Shown here: positions 50,353 to 61,380 of the stretch, piece after piece
Numbering within the stretch: the stretch's first letter is position 1
Layout: every line of letters begins with the position of its first letter
Source: Paragonimus westermani
Lineage: Eukaryota; Platyhelminthes; Trematoda; Plagiorchiida; Troglotrematidae
DNA: 64,000 nucleotides
Reading direction: 5' to 3'
Assembly: GCA_008508345.1 (NCBI GenBank)
Contig: QNGE01000979.1
Location: 139,412 to 203,411 of the forward strand
The notes under the pieces: generated by a model
Told to the model about the DNA's origin: nothing
The model's input: the letters and a program-made list of their open reading frames with translations, nothing else
The model's database searches: none
Position numbers and translations under genes: made by a program

Positions 50353-53300
50353 CTAGTTGCGTTCTAAGGTTCGAATCCACTTCGATGTGTCTGAGCCACA
50401 CGTGCGCTTTTAAATCAACCTACAGTGACGGGTATACTGTAAACTTGGTGACGTCTTCTTTTAGGATGTAACATCACGCACAGTGTTGCCCCAGTTCGGT
50501 GACGTTTAAGGAACAGTTCGGAGGGCGCGCTGCCTTACCTTGCACAATTTGTAAGCTCGTCTCATAAAATTCATATGCTACACGTTACTGCAGTCGACAG
50601 ACATTTCAGTATGGACGAGTTAGTGTTAGTACACATATTGTCTAGAGCTGTTATCCAGGCAATTGAAAAAAACATATCATTATTTATAATAGATGCCAAG
50701 ACACATGACGCCGGTACAAAGTTGTTTTTACGAAAATTTCGCCCAGGGTTCTATGGCAGGTTGACTAATCCATTCGTTTCTAGAAGGTAACATACGTCGT
50801 TGATTATTTCCCCAGGCAAAATTCTCCAAAATGCAGACTTTGTGGCTATTTCAATGTAGCCAATGTGCAAAATATTGCTGGGCCACATATATTAATTAAC
50901 ACACTAACTCAATACGGGGGCGAAACCGCTTCATCTATACTCTGCTGTGACTTGGCGATTTCAAATAGTTTTGCGAGAAGACTAAGCTTCCGTTTTATTT
51001 CATTTCCTATACTAGTGCGCAACAATATTTTGAGTGGGTTTAATGGGTTAACTTGTTGTCATTAGGTGTTTAGCGATTGATGAGGTCTGTTGTGCACCCG
51101 GAACCCGAGGTTACTGAACTTCTTCGAACTTGCCAGCCGACGTCACCTGCACAGACATGGTTGAGGCAACCTGTTAGGTTGCGATGCTCGTGAGAACATA
51201 CTATTTAGTGTTCTCTAATTAATATCTTTGTCTGTATGACGTGTGTAGCTAGCACATATTTTATATTTGTGAGTGAAAAGGGTGAGCAAAATGTTGGCAA
51301 ATTTCAGCGTTTTCTTTCTGCTCACAGAAAATGTGCATGAGTTCATCAGGCGAGCATCAGAAATTACACGGCGAGCTGTCTGTCTCCATTAGTTGGTTTG
51401 GAGGGAGTGACATTTCTAGCACGGTATGCATCGCATTGTTGAGAAAAGCTTAAATTTATCTCAGTGACATTAGTTAGTCTTCTGTTTTTGGGGAAGAATA
51501 TTCCTTATTCGAAATTATTTTAAAATTACTGGAAAAAAGAGAGCAATTGTAGCCGCTGAACTCAGTAAAGTGACGACGGAACTCCACTGTGGTGAGCATT
51601 AGAAGATCATTTAACGTCAATTCATTCAAATCCAAAGTAAACCTATTTGCTGTAAGATGTTTATTAAATCAGTTCGCATAGTGGAGACTCATAATACGCA
51701 ACTCATTATCGATTGATTATTTTGGGAATTAGTTGAACACTCAGTTGTGTTATCCAACAATAGAATAAATGCGATTGGCTTATTCCACTATAATGACTAT
51801 AAAGTGGCTTCTATAAGGCTGACTTCGTCTTTACCAAAACAAGACCAAATTCACAGATAAAAGAACTTCAATCCCTTGTTTTTAAAAGGTACGTCAACCG
51901 GTAGAACGTTTGAAAGAAGCATTTTCGTTACCGGTTAAAAATATGCAGGTTACTCTTAAATAATCAGAAAACAGTTTTGTATTCATCCCAAAACTGAGAT
52001 GCTCAAAGCAAGCGAAACATTTTAACCCAGTGTGCTTATTGATCACTGGGCACGTATGGGACTAACTAATCTCATGGGTCGTCAACGGGTTCCATTCTCA
52101 TGCAATCAGGTGGCGGGTCGACTCAGTCGCCATACTTCCTGGGGTTTGCACCAAACTTGCCTGCCAACTTAATGTTGTGGAATACTGCTGCGATTCTGTT
52201 GACGACAAGCGTTCAGGTACGCCTTTACAGGCAGCCGAATGATTTGCAAGCTAGTATTGCGATGAATGTGATAGCCATTCGTTTTCGTAAGAGTAAATGT
52301 CAGATGCATTCGACTGCCACCATGAAGTCAATTTTGAAATTCAAAGAAAAACGTTACCCCGGTGTCAAACAGTGAGTTTATCCAGTAGGTGCGTGATTCA
52401 CCATTATCTCCAATCATCGTCACCTAACACTCTTCTACTTAGCTGGAATTTGTTACGAAATAATTTTTAGATGAGCAAATTTTTCTTCAAAATTCATTAT
52501 CACGTTCTTGTGTTAGGTAGACAGAACTGACCCGATCAACTTTATAGTTAGCATTCACAGTCACTTTGTTTCCTGATCTCCACAGTGGTTCCAAACGGCT
52601 ACTCACTTTTGAGGTTCATTTATTGCATCCGCTCATTTTACAATGCACCGTGTCTCCTTTCTGTCCCCTTGTGCCTACTAAACACTCCAAGCACTACACG
52701 ACCACCCTGTTTTCATCAGTGTCTTACTGTTTGTTGAACATAATGACGAAAGACTAGCCAGGGAAATACAAACGAATTTCCACTGCTGGATGCGCCTAAC
52801 CTAGTGATTGCGGTTTCCTCCAGGTTTTCTCTCAGGTCATCCAACTACTTCGCCCTAAGTCCGACGCAATTTACTGCCAAATGGCAAACGAATTTTGGGC
52901 ATGAGCAGACGTAAGTTGATTAACGATTCTTGATGCGTGCGTTAAATCAAGAGCTCGGACCTTTGTGTTACAGTAGGGAGGATTGGTGCTGGTGCACGTA
53001 AGAGCCTGTTAAATGTTCTTCGGTGAAACGACTTTGAAGGGTAGTCTTCTAAATACACGTTGGCTTTTCTGTTAGCGTTTTCAGGCAACCAAATGTTTAG
53101 GGTCCCAATTTTTATAAAACATGTTTCTGCATAACCAATTTATTTAAATGCTTCACTGATTTTGTTGCGTTGGTGTTTCTGAAAAAACGTTTCCCTCAGA
53201 TTTGAAAAACTGTACGCGATTTTTGTCTTTTTTATTCACTGGTGCAAATTATTCGAGTTTTTAGAAGATAACTCAATTTTTCAGATTATGCTGCCCCTAT

Positions 53301-55890
53301 GCATCGTTCTTGTAAAGCAAGTTTATTCTCAGCACTCTACTCAGTGGTGGATCACTTCGGAGTCCAAACAAGCAAAGTGTAACAGATTTACTTGAATTCA
53401 TTAGATTGAACATATTCTAAAACGAAGTTTTGCTGCACAATAGCTTCAAAACTTTCAATTAGCTTTTTATATGTGAAAGTTTAACGTGTTTCAAGATATC
53501 CAAATTTGCACTTTTCCGCCTAGGAACGTGGTGTTCACGGATTTTATTTTCCTGAAGCGTGCTATATAAAACTAGCAACCGAAAACAATAAAAGATGGCT
53601 CATTTTGAGCTTTTGAAACTTTGAATTTGTGTCACTTTACCGGAATAGAACCGAATTCCCAACCGGATGGACATTTTTGGGCAAGATTTTCCTAATCGAA
53701 ACATGAGCAAAACATTACCGGTTCCTGTTGACATTTGAATGTCACACAACTAAAAATGGAACAGAAAAGCGTATGTATAAAAAACCTGAAAGGAAAAAAA
53801 GATCAATACACAGGCATTCCAAATCTCGTTGCAGGGAAATTACGAGCAAACGATTAAGTAAATGAAGCATGTTTAAAACGTTCGCTTGCCCTCGCCAATG
53901 ACGGCGCCTACTTAGCAGGTTACCGGGCCAGACAACGGAAACATTCAAGCCATTTGGCGTGGTTAACCGTCACTCCACGAACAGATTGTAACTAATGACA
54001 CCTTAACTAGCAACCACGTGAGATTCTGTACGTACTTGTATGAAATTTTGTCCAATATGTCTTATCGGTAAGGATGAAATATATCACAATATGAGATGAT
54101 TCTGTGAGACAGGATATTGTTACACATAATCATACGACTTTGGCGCACGCATGAACCTACTGACTGTTTTTTAAAAGAACATTATAACGTACAATTTTGC
54201 GGTTGTACAACGTAATGCTTTGAGAGCAGAAGAACGTACACAGGTTAGCAGCAAAGTGAAAACCTGAAAAACTGAAAACAGTCGACAGTGCATTTTAGGA
54301 ATTACTTAGTCATAATGATAATATTTATTTTGTAGCAAGAAACCTGGGCTGCTTTTTACTGAGCACATATTTCGCCGACTACGGATCGACTGTCCTCGAA
54401 GCTCATTGCTAACGAAGGAGATCAATGGAATTCTTTCGAAATATTTTTATGCCTATTCTTCGGTGTTTTTTCCTGATAAAATTTGTCAGATATCAATGAA
54501 TGGCAGGTAGCAGGTGGGATTTGTGAGAGTTAATGGCATTTCGCTTTCGTTGAGCACACGCTTCTGATTCGTAACCCGGAAGTTAATTTGGCGTTCCTGA
54601 TGTTAAGATATTATTTACGGGCAGAGAGTTGTTTTTTTCACAATGAACGCCAGAGAGAATTACCATAGAACTGCACACTAACTTTGGCAAGACATGTGCA
54701 CAGGAAGTGATTTTTTCATGCAACCAATTTTTATTGTTTTGAATGACAGAATTGCAACCAGAAAATGCAAATGAAGGATCTAAGCATAATAACCGAGAAA
54801 AAACTCAGAATTCTCCATTCGGCTCAAACTGCTCCCTTTGGTGCACCAGAATTAGTCACATCTTTCACCAGGGAAATTCTGCTTTCGCGCCTCAACTCGT
54901 GTTGCTCGAAAATTCCATACTCATCGTGGTGTGAAAGAATTTATAATTTTGAAACAAAAGTGTTTTGTTGAGAAATGTGGAATTGCGAAATTGTTAGAAC
55001 AACGTTGTTACTGTATGTACTGATTTGTAAAGTGAAATTAGGGCTGTATAGTTGTGGTAGTGTGATGTGATAACATTTGGTATTATAACATATATCGTCA
55101 TTTACATTGTGATGTGCGGTGTTGTTTGCATACGATTTTTCTCTTGTGCAGGACAAACATTGGTAGTGTTTTCAAACTATATATTATAGTTAGTGGAACG
55201 CATTAAGTTATTTCATCTAGACGTTCGAAATGTTAGCAAACAATAACCGATTAAAAGCATTCTCATTTTTGGACACAACTTTGACAGTATACGTTTGACT
55301 TGGTTGAAATGAAACTTTTTTCAACGCTGAATATCTATTTAAAATAGAGTATATTATTCATTTAACGCCGAAACGGTTAGTTTGAGTGAATCTGATGGCA
55401 TTTGACGAACAGGCACCCTCTGTTGTATAAACAGCTTGCTGTTGTTCTATTTTTATAGAACATTTTGCTAGAATGTTTGCGGCTAAAAAAGTGTCGTCTC
55501 TTTTAAAACAAGAACTGGAAAGAACTGGTGTTTTCGTCACTATCTTACCACTCTACGTTCGCAAATGTGCCAACATATGGTGAATGCTCTGCTAGCGAGT
55601 TTTGTGGTCAAGCAATGAGTACGGTAGTTGCTTTGTTTTAAAAACTGGACAAACGACTTTATCGAAGATTGTCTTCATGTGCCTTAGAGACATTCGCATT
55701 TAAAATCCGACTTCTGTTCGACGAAGTTATCTACGAATGTGGAACTTCAGCTTGTTGTTGTGGAGCATGAAATCCGTTTACTCAAAATCAGGCTGACAGA
55801 TCACAATACCGCACTCCTGATTACGATCATATATTCAGTTAGGTAAACAACAGCTGACAAGTGAATCTGGAATTGAATGACACCATATTA

Positions 55891-56131
55891 TTCAAACTGA
55901 CCATCACACATTTGATAGCAGCCTTCACATTCAGATAGGCTTTCCAGCCAGCATCTTTCGAAAAGAAGAACCCAACTCGAGTTTCGCTCTCATTAGAGCA
56001 AAGATGTGCACTACTGATGAGCTCTAACGAGAGCAAAACTCGAGTCTAGTGCATCTTTTCGAAAGAGGCTGGCTGGAAAGTCTGTCTGAATTCGGAGGCT
56101 GCGATCAAATGTGAGTGATGGTCACCTTGAA
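55891..56131. repeat. Inverted repeat of a hammerhead-bearing short interspersed element
   Basis: The left arm is 55891-55999 (109 bases) and the right arm 56021-56131 (111 bases), separated by 21 bases. The arms are reverse complements with scattered substitutions and a two-base gap. Shared blocks include TTTCCAGCCAGC, TCTTTCGAAAAGA and CTCGAGTTT. The right unit continues beyond the arm to about 56.16 kb (ACCAAATCCCC...CATCAG), because the same tail recurs at 61.36 kb. There is no coding potential. Two copies therefore sit head to head, with the ribozyme core at the junction. Confidence 0.88.
56003..56055 (+). ncRNA. Hammerhead ribozyme-like motif (type I, short stem III), probably inactive
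   Basis: Every part of a hammerhead can be placed. Stem I is GCACTA (56008-56013) with TAGTGC (56047-56052), extended past a two-base bulge by GAT/ATC. The core strand is CTGATGA at 56014-56020. Stem II is GCTCT-AACG-AGAGC at 56021-56034. The second core strand is AAA at 56035-56037 where GAA is required, so the catalytic G12 is A. A two-base-pair stem III with loop TCGA follows (56038-56045), and the cleavage triplet is GTC, ending at 56046. Short-stem-III type I hammerheads are known in fluke SINE-like repeats, Penelope-like elements and retrozymes. The opposite arm, read on the minus strand, keeps GCGAAAC after its own stem II but lacks the CTGATGA strand. Stem complementarity makes coincidence very unlikely. 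Confidence 0.8.
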
Positions 56132-57747
56132 AATAAACCAAATCCCCGACTACTCATCAGTAATTATATTATCCGTTTGAATTTTATCATATCATTTTAC
56201 AGCACATCGATTACATATTTCTTACCCATATGGAGAACATTTTTGCGTGTGGCAAAGTCATAAAAACGAAATTGATACACGTGATTCCTCATGTCAACAG
56301 TTGGATATTCCGGCTATTGACTCATTTGTCAATTCTATCAACCAGGTATTCTTTTCGATCATTCTAGCATTGGAGCGGTTCGCCTCGTTGTTGTTGTTGT
56401 CTGCCGACTTCGAGTGTTTAGGAACGCGTTGTTGTTTCCACTCAATATAATATGCCAGGATATATCGGAGTCTGAGCGACGTCTTAACCATAGAAATACC
56501 TACCTAGTCTCAGTCCACAACTCTCACCATTACACATATATAAGGATAAATTGAAGAAAGCCTTCATTCGACTCTGCTGGAAAACGACGTATTTTTTATA
56601 ACACTGCTCTTGCTGTTCACAGACTGTTGGTTTGTTAATCAACAGGGTTTGTAAATGCTGCGTTTCAGAGAGATTAATTTAGACAGAAATTACCTGTGAC
56701 ATATTTTCAATATGAGCAGTGCATTGCCACTTTCATTTGTCCGTCTGTTATCAATTACATCTTATAAAACAGGATTATACAGCTGTGAATAAGTTATTGA
56801 TGACGTCTACTCGAAAAACATAACAACACTGGCGTCCGCTGGGTAAAATAAACAGCGGTTTTTAGTTGTCCCTCTTCAAATGATGCTTTGCTTTTACCCG
56901 CGCAGTTCTTCACACAGTCAAAGTGCTTCATTTCCTGTTTGAGGTTAATTCAGTTAAGCTTGAATTTTCTTCTATAATACTAAATATCCGGGGAGGATCG
57001 GCCGAAAGTTTAACCCTAACGTGACCAGCGTTGTCATGACTTGTAGGCAAGTAAAATGGTTAGCCGGTCCAAGTGTTATATTGTCTTTTCAATTTTCCTT
57101 CCATACTCTGCACTAATTTCTGGGTATTAGTTACGGAAATTTGTTTGGCTATAAAAAGTGCACAATTGTTGATTGATTCTTTCTTATGAATCGATTTTCA
57201 TTTGACATAAAAGTCATAGGAGTATTTCAGGAAGAAAATTTGCGTGTAGTATCTGGGGCTAATGCAATGCTTCTTAATAAAAACCTAATGCGCTTAACGT
57301 TATATGTGGCAAGTTTCTTGTAAAGATCTTGCGAGTCGGTATTGATTCCATGACATCAACGTGGACTGTTGGCATCTGTCCTCATTATTTAATCTTTTTA
57401 TTCCCGGAAAAACTTTCTTTTGGACCATTTCTACTTATTTCATGCAATGCAGTTAATTTTGTAACATTATTGGTAGAATGTTTTCCCTGAAATTGTAATT
57501 AACTTGTGTGACTGATTGAAAATTTCCTCATCCATCTTATCTCAGGTTTGCTTGATTGTGTGCCGATAGATCCTAGTTTGCTGTTGGCTTATATGGTCCG
57601 CAAAACTTGTTCACAACCAGTTTTGCTTAAATATGCATAAGAGCGTGGAATGATTGATTGACTGATGGCCAATTGACACTAACACGTTTGAAAATGGGTA
57701 CAGCTAAAGTAACCAAATGGTATTGAAATCAGTCGTTCTAATTTAAA

Positions 57748-57811
57748 GGAAGAATTTATGTTGCTCTCATAGACACTGGCGCCAGCACACCGTTGAACGG
57801 CTAGATAGCTA
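57748..57811 (+). mobile_element. Possible retropepsin remnant of an LTR retrotransposon
   Basis: One frame reads GRIYVALIDTGAS before a stop six codons later. The ALIDTGAS string is the signature of aspartic proteases of LTR retroelements. Nothing else of the pol gene is recognisable on either side, there is a stop directly upstream, and no LTRs are visible. The match is short, so this is tentative. Confidence 0.3.
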
Positions 57812-58548
57812 TAGATACCTCTCACAACAAAATCTTCATAGAACTGAAACTATCTGTTACATCATTATTTTTGGTTTCTTATTAACAGCACTTAAACGAA
57901 TGTCGTCGGTAAATTTTGTTTATTGGTGAATTCGCTGGTGACTTATCATTTTACAGCAAGCACTTCTATGTTATAGACCATTTTAAAATAATCAGGAACA
58001 GCTGAATACGGGTAAATAAGCGCATGCCGTACGTAGTCTATATTATGGTCAATGGTCTTCCGTGGACTATTCCAGTGCATAATAATTTGAGGTTGTGGTA
58101 GCTCTTATGTACACAGTATTTACGACCAACTGAAGAAGCACAGTGTGTCAGTATTTGTCTAAATATAAGACAGTTTGATTGAAGAATGACGTCTGATTAA
58201 ACTGCAACAGACGCCTCGAGCTAGTGTGAAGCCACTTACAGAATGCTTTCGAGAAATGCGCTTTATGTATGATTTTGGGGTATGCTTTGCAGCGAAAGAT
58301 ACCGAATTTTGTTCGCTTGAAGCTGATTGTGTGGTCGGTTCGTTTTCTTGTTTTATTAGAGATTGTTCGTTGATCGTGGATTACAAACTAGTCCAAGGTA
58401 AGTGAAGCTGCCGGCTACTGACATTAGTGATATTGATATCAGTGGACGGCGTAGCACGTGGCATGGTAGCTCTGACTGATCCAGTTCGTTGACTGCTGTA
58501 ATTGACAAATAGATTGAGAATAACATGATGTCAAGATCTACGTTTCAA

Positions 58549-59180
58549 TCTACGTTTCAATCACCTCGGGTGGTCTGCCTCAGGAGTGTTGTAATCGAAA
58601 TCACATTGACAAAGGGATGGAGGTCACGTGGGATTTGACGTGGTTAGGTCAATTTGTGTTCCATCTGAATTGATTGACCTGCGCCTACGAGATCAAGTGC
58701 GATGATTGCAAAGCCATCTACATCGGAGGGACAAATGAAAAACTGAAAGCACGTGTTGCCAAACACAAGATGCACATGAGGTTAACTCCTAAACACGCCT
58801 ATCCCCTTCGGAATCTAGAGAAGGATTTGGCCATCGCGGTGCATGCAGTGTCAGAGAATCGCAACGTAGGATTTGATCAAGCTCGAATCGTTCAAAAGGC
58901 TCTGCTTCCCTTCGCGAAGCGGTGCTGTGCTGAAGTTCTGACTAGTTACACACAGCAAACTTGTGTTAATCGCAATGATAAAGAACCCGTCTGAAATACG
59001 GCGTGGATGGACAAACAGCATCAGACACGAAGGCGTCCTAACTACATTTGTCTCATCTCCACTTAATGGGCATAAGTTGACCTAACCACGTCAAATCCCA
59101 CGTGACCTCCATTCCTCTGTTAATGTGATTCCGATTACAAAGCTTCTGAGGCAGGTCACCCGAGGTGATTGAAACGTAGA
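58549..59180. repeat. 104-base inverted arms flanking the GIY-YIG fragment
   Basis: The left arm is 58549-58652 and the right arm 59077-59180. The reverse complement of one aligns to the other without gaps, with 9 differences in 104 bases counted by eye (about 91 percent). Both arms contain a run beginning GGTCACGTGGGATTTGACG. The right arm starts 82 bases after the nuclease stop, so it looks like the element's 3' untranslated end. The left arm is an inverted copy of it placed before the coding fragment. A 12-base direct duplication (TCTACGTTTCAA) sits at the outer left edge, 58537-58560. No target-site duplication was recognised. Confidence 0.9.
58674..58994 (+). pseudogene. PLE-type GIY-YIG endonuclease fragment (PLE copy 3)
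   Basis: A 106-codon open frame with the GIY-YIG layout used by Penelope-like elements. CAYEIKCDDCKAIYIGGT gives the two Cys of the CxxC pair and the Tyr-Ile-Gly strand (Y16, I17, G18 from the first codon of the frame). KARVAKH follows, with the catalytic-type Arg at 27 and KH in place of the family EH. The C terminus includes ARIVQKALLP and CVNRND, like the NR motif at the end of other PLE proteins. There is no reverse transcriptase upstream and no ATG start; the frame begins in non-coding sequence, so this is a 5'-truncated C-terminal domain. Its CxxC sequence differs from the SCG-type nucleases of the two other copies, so it belongs to a different PLE lineage. It sits between 104-base inverted arms. 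Confidence 0.78.
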
Positions 59181-61252
59181 GTATTACAACCTGCTCCTAA
59201 TATTGTGTTATCACCAGTGTGTTTATCGTCAACATGTTAAAAACGACGCCCAAATTGTTCAACCTCATTCGTACCAAATCTAGTGCAGATATCTTACGCT
59301 TGTAATTGCTTTGCCTGATGTATTATACAAGGCTGATCAATATGAACAAACGGAAAATGGTTGCCTCTAGGCACTACTTCGATTTTCTCGCCAGTATCTT
59401 GCACGAGGACGATGCCGCTCTCTCTTATCAGTGCATAGACTCCACATATATTTTAATATTACGACTATATGTCGGAGGACGAGAAAGAAAGCAATGCATG
59501 CACCTGATGTAAGGTAGCCTTCGAATATAACTAGGCACAGTAATATTTTAGCTCAGAGTCCTTAGTCGGAAAGCAAACTCGGTGCTTTTTAAAACAAACC
59601 ATGATTTACAAGCTATATTTTCTGTGGACTCAGATTATGTTATTCGGCTGCTGTTTCCCCCACGTTAAATTAGCGCATACACCAAACTGTTATGTTCTCC
59701 AGACCACGAACGTGGGGTATTTGTTGACGTCAAACCACAGGACATTTTTGGGATGCACACAATCACAGCTGCAATACAACTTGAGTCAGATGAAACGTGC
59801 TGATGGTGTTTTTACTTTCCTGGATTTTCTGTTGTGTCAGGCAGTACCAACCTAAACGTGTGGTTGAATAAATTCACTAGTGAAACATGGAAAATAAGCA
59901 ATTACTACTCCGCGAAAGTTTTCCAAATTGGTGATATCTAGGCCATATGTAGGCTTAACTTGCGTAAGTCTATACATTAGCAGATTGCCGCCTTGGTCAG
60001 GTGTACATTTCTCGAAATTTTCACGAGAATAATACAAGCTCTCAACGTGTTGATGTGAGAATCGATGTTTTGTGATATAGAATGTTGCTACCAGCCGCTT
60101 AAAAATGTTTTGAAAACAGGAATTTTATGTAAAGAGAAAACGTAGACCATCAGTGACATCAATTTTCCCACAAGTTTCGACATAGTTTTCAGCACCAAAT
60201 GGATTAAGTGAAATGCCAGCTTCTCGTTGCAATACATGAAGTGAAAAATCTGTCGTAATCCCCCCAGTAATGTTACAAGATATTATGTTGTTTTTATCCT
60301 CGCTATCCTTAAAGTGTAAATTCAATTAGACACAAGGTTACATGACCTTGACTAGTGAGTTTAGCTTTATCAGGTTGTCAATCACTCCGGTTCTTATCAT
60401 CTGCTAAAAGCATCAGTTGTTACGAAAATACAGTGATCTAATTTGTTCAACATGTGAGCAGCAGCCAACTAGTTAATTTCCTCGGTAAATAAACTCCGTC
60501 AGTCCAACTTTCGAAATCTATACTCACATGATCACCATCTGAAAGTGGCTTATTAAAACAAGCTATCATTTCAATCTTGAGATAGCTCTAAATCTGTCAA
60601 TAAACGAGGTCTTACGAACAGTCCCCAATTGTCAGGTAATTTGCAATATTGAAAATAGGATCGAAGGTCTAAACCATAATTATCTCAAATCCGGTTCGCC
60701 GATCGCCTCCCAGGGGTCCTACAAAATCTCTCAACATTGTGTTCACTTTCTTTTATACTTGCGCGTTCGTGCCAAAAAGCTAGCACTGGGCAACTCAAGT
60801 AGAAGCCGACTGTGATAAATTAGAAGTCATAAACGATTTTTAACATTTATTCGTATGTACGCACATATACGCATATATACCCTGCAATGCCTAACCACAC
60901 TTATTACTAGGGATGAATATGTGCGTCCATCACAACAAAAGTTCTACTGTAGGTAACAGTCCACTGCCTGGACTTTGTGTCAGTTTTCCCACAAACCTAC
61001 CATTTTGTCGTGTCGTTTCATTCATCTATAATCTGGGACCAAAAACTGTCTGTTGGCTACTTTGTCAACAGCATCGCAGTGTGGATTTATGTCATCAGGA
61101 TTAGATTTATGAAAACCAGAGGTCTGTGAAAAATATGAAGGTGGATCGGAATAACCTCACATAGAATTCGTGAGCTTACCGCGGCTTGACTGGTGGATGT
61201 AAAATGCAAGGGGGCTGAAAGTGAATTCATGCATTCTCTTTCCACTGACTCG

Positions 61253-61380
61253 TGGAGCAACTCGCCAAACCTCTTCAACAGAATGCTGGGAAGTCTATCT
61301 GAATGCGAATTCTGATGTCAAATATGAGAGTTGTTCAATTTAAATACATACCAAATCCCCACCTACGCATCAGCAACATC
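61253..61380 (+). repeat. Decayed second copy of the hammerhead-repeat family
   Basis: This stretch matches the right unit of the 56.0 kb repeat in the same orientation: GCTGGGAAGTCTATCTGAAT against GCTGGAAAGTCTGTCTGAAT, then the tail ACCAAATCCCC...CGCATCAG against ACCAAATCCCC...CTCATCAG. The region matching the ribozyme (61.24-61.28 kb) is degraded: no CTGATGA strand or GAAA can be placed. No inverted partner was seen. Confidence 0.65.

Noticed and set aside
50345..50378. Possible tRNA or tRNA-derived SINE: GGTTCGAATCC matches a B box
   Set aside because: The A-box spacing is too short, the T stem does not pair and no cloverleaf can be folded.
51166..51182. 7-base hairpin GCAACCT-GTT-AGGTTGC
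   Set aside because: No T-run, gene or second copy; short hairpins like this are expected.
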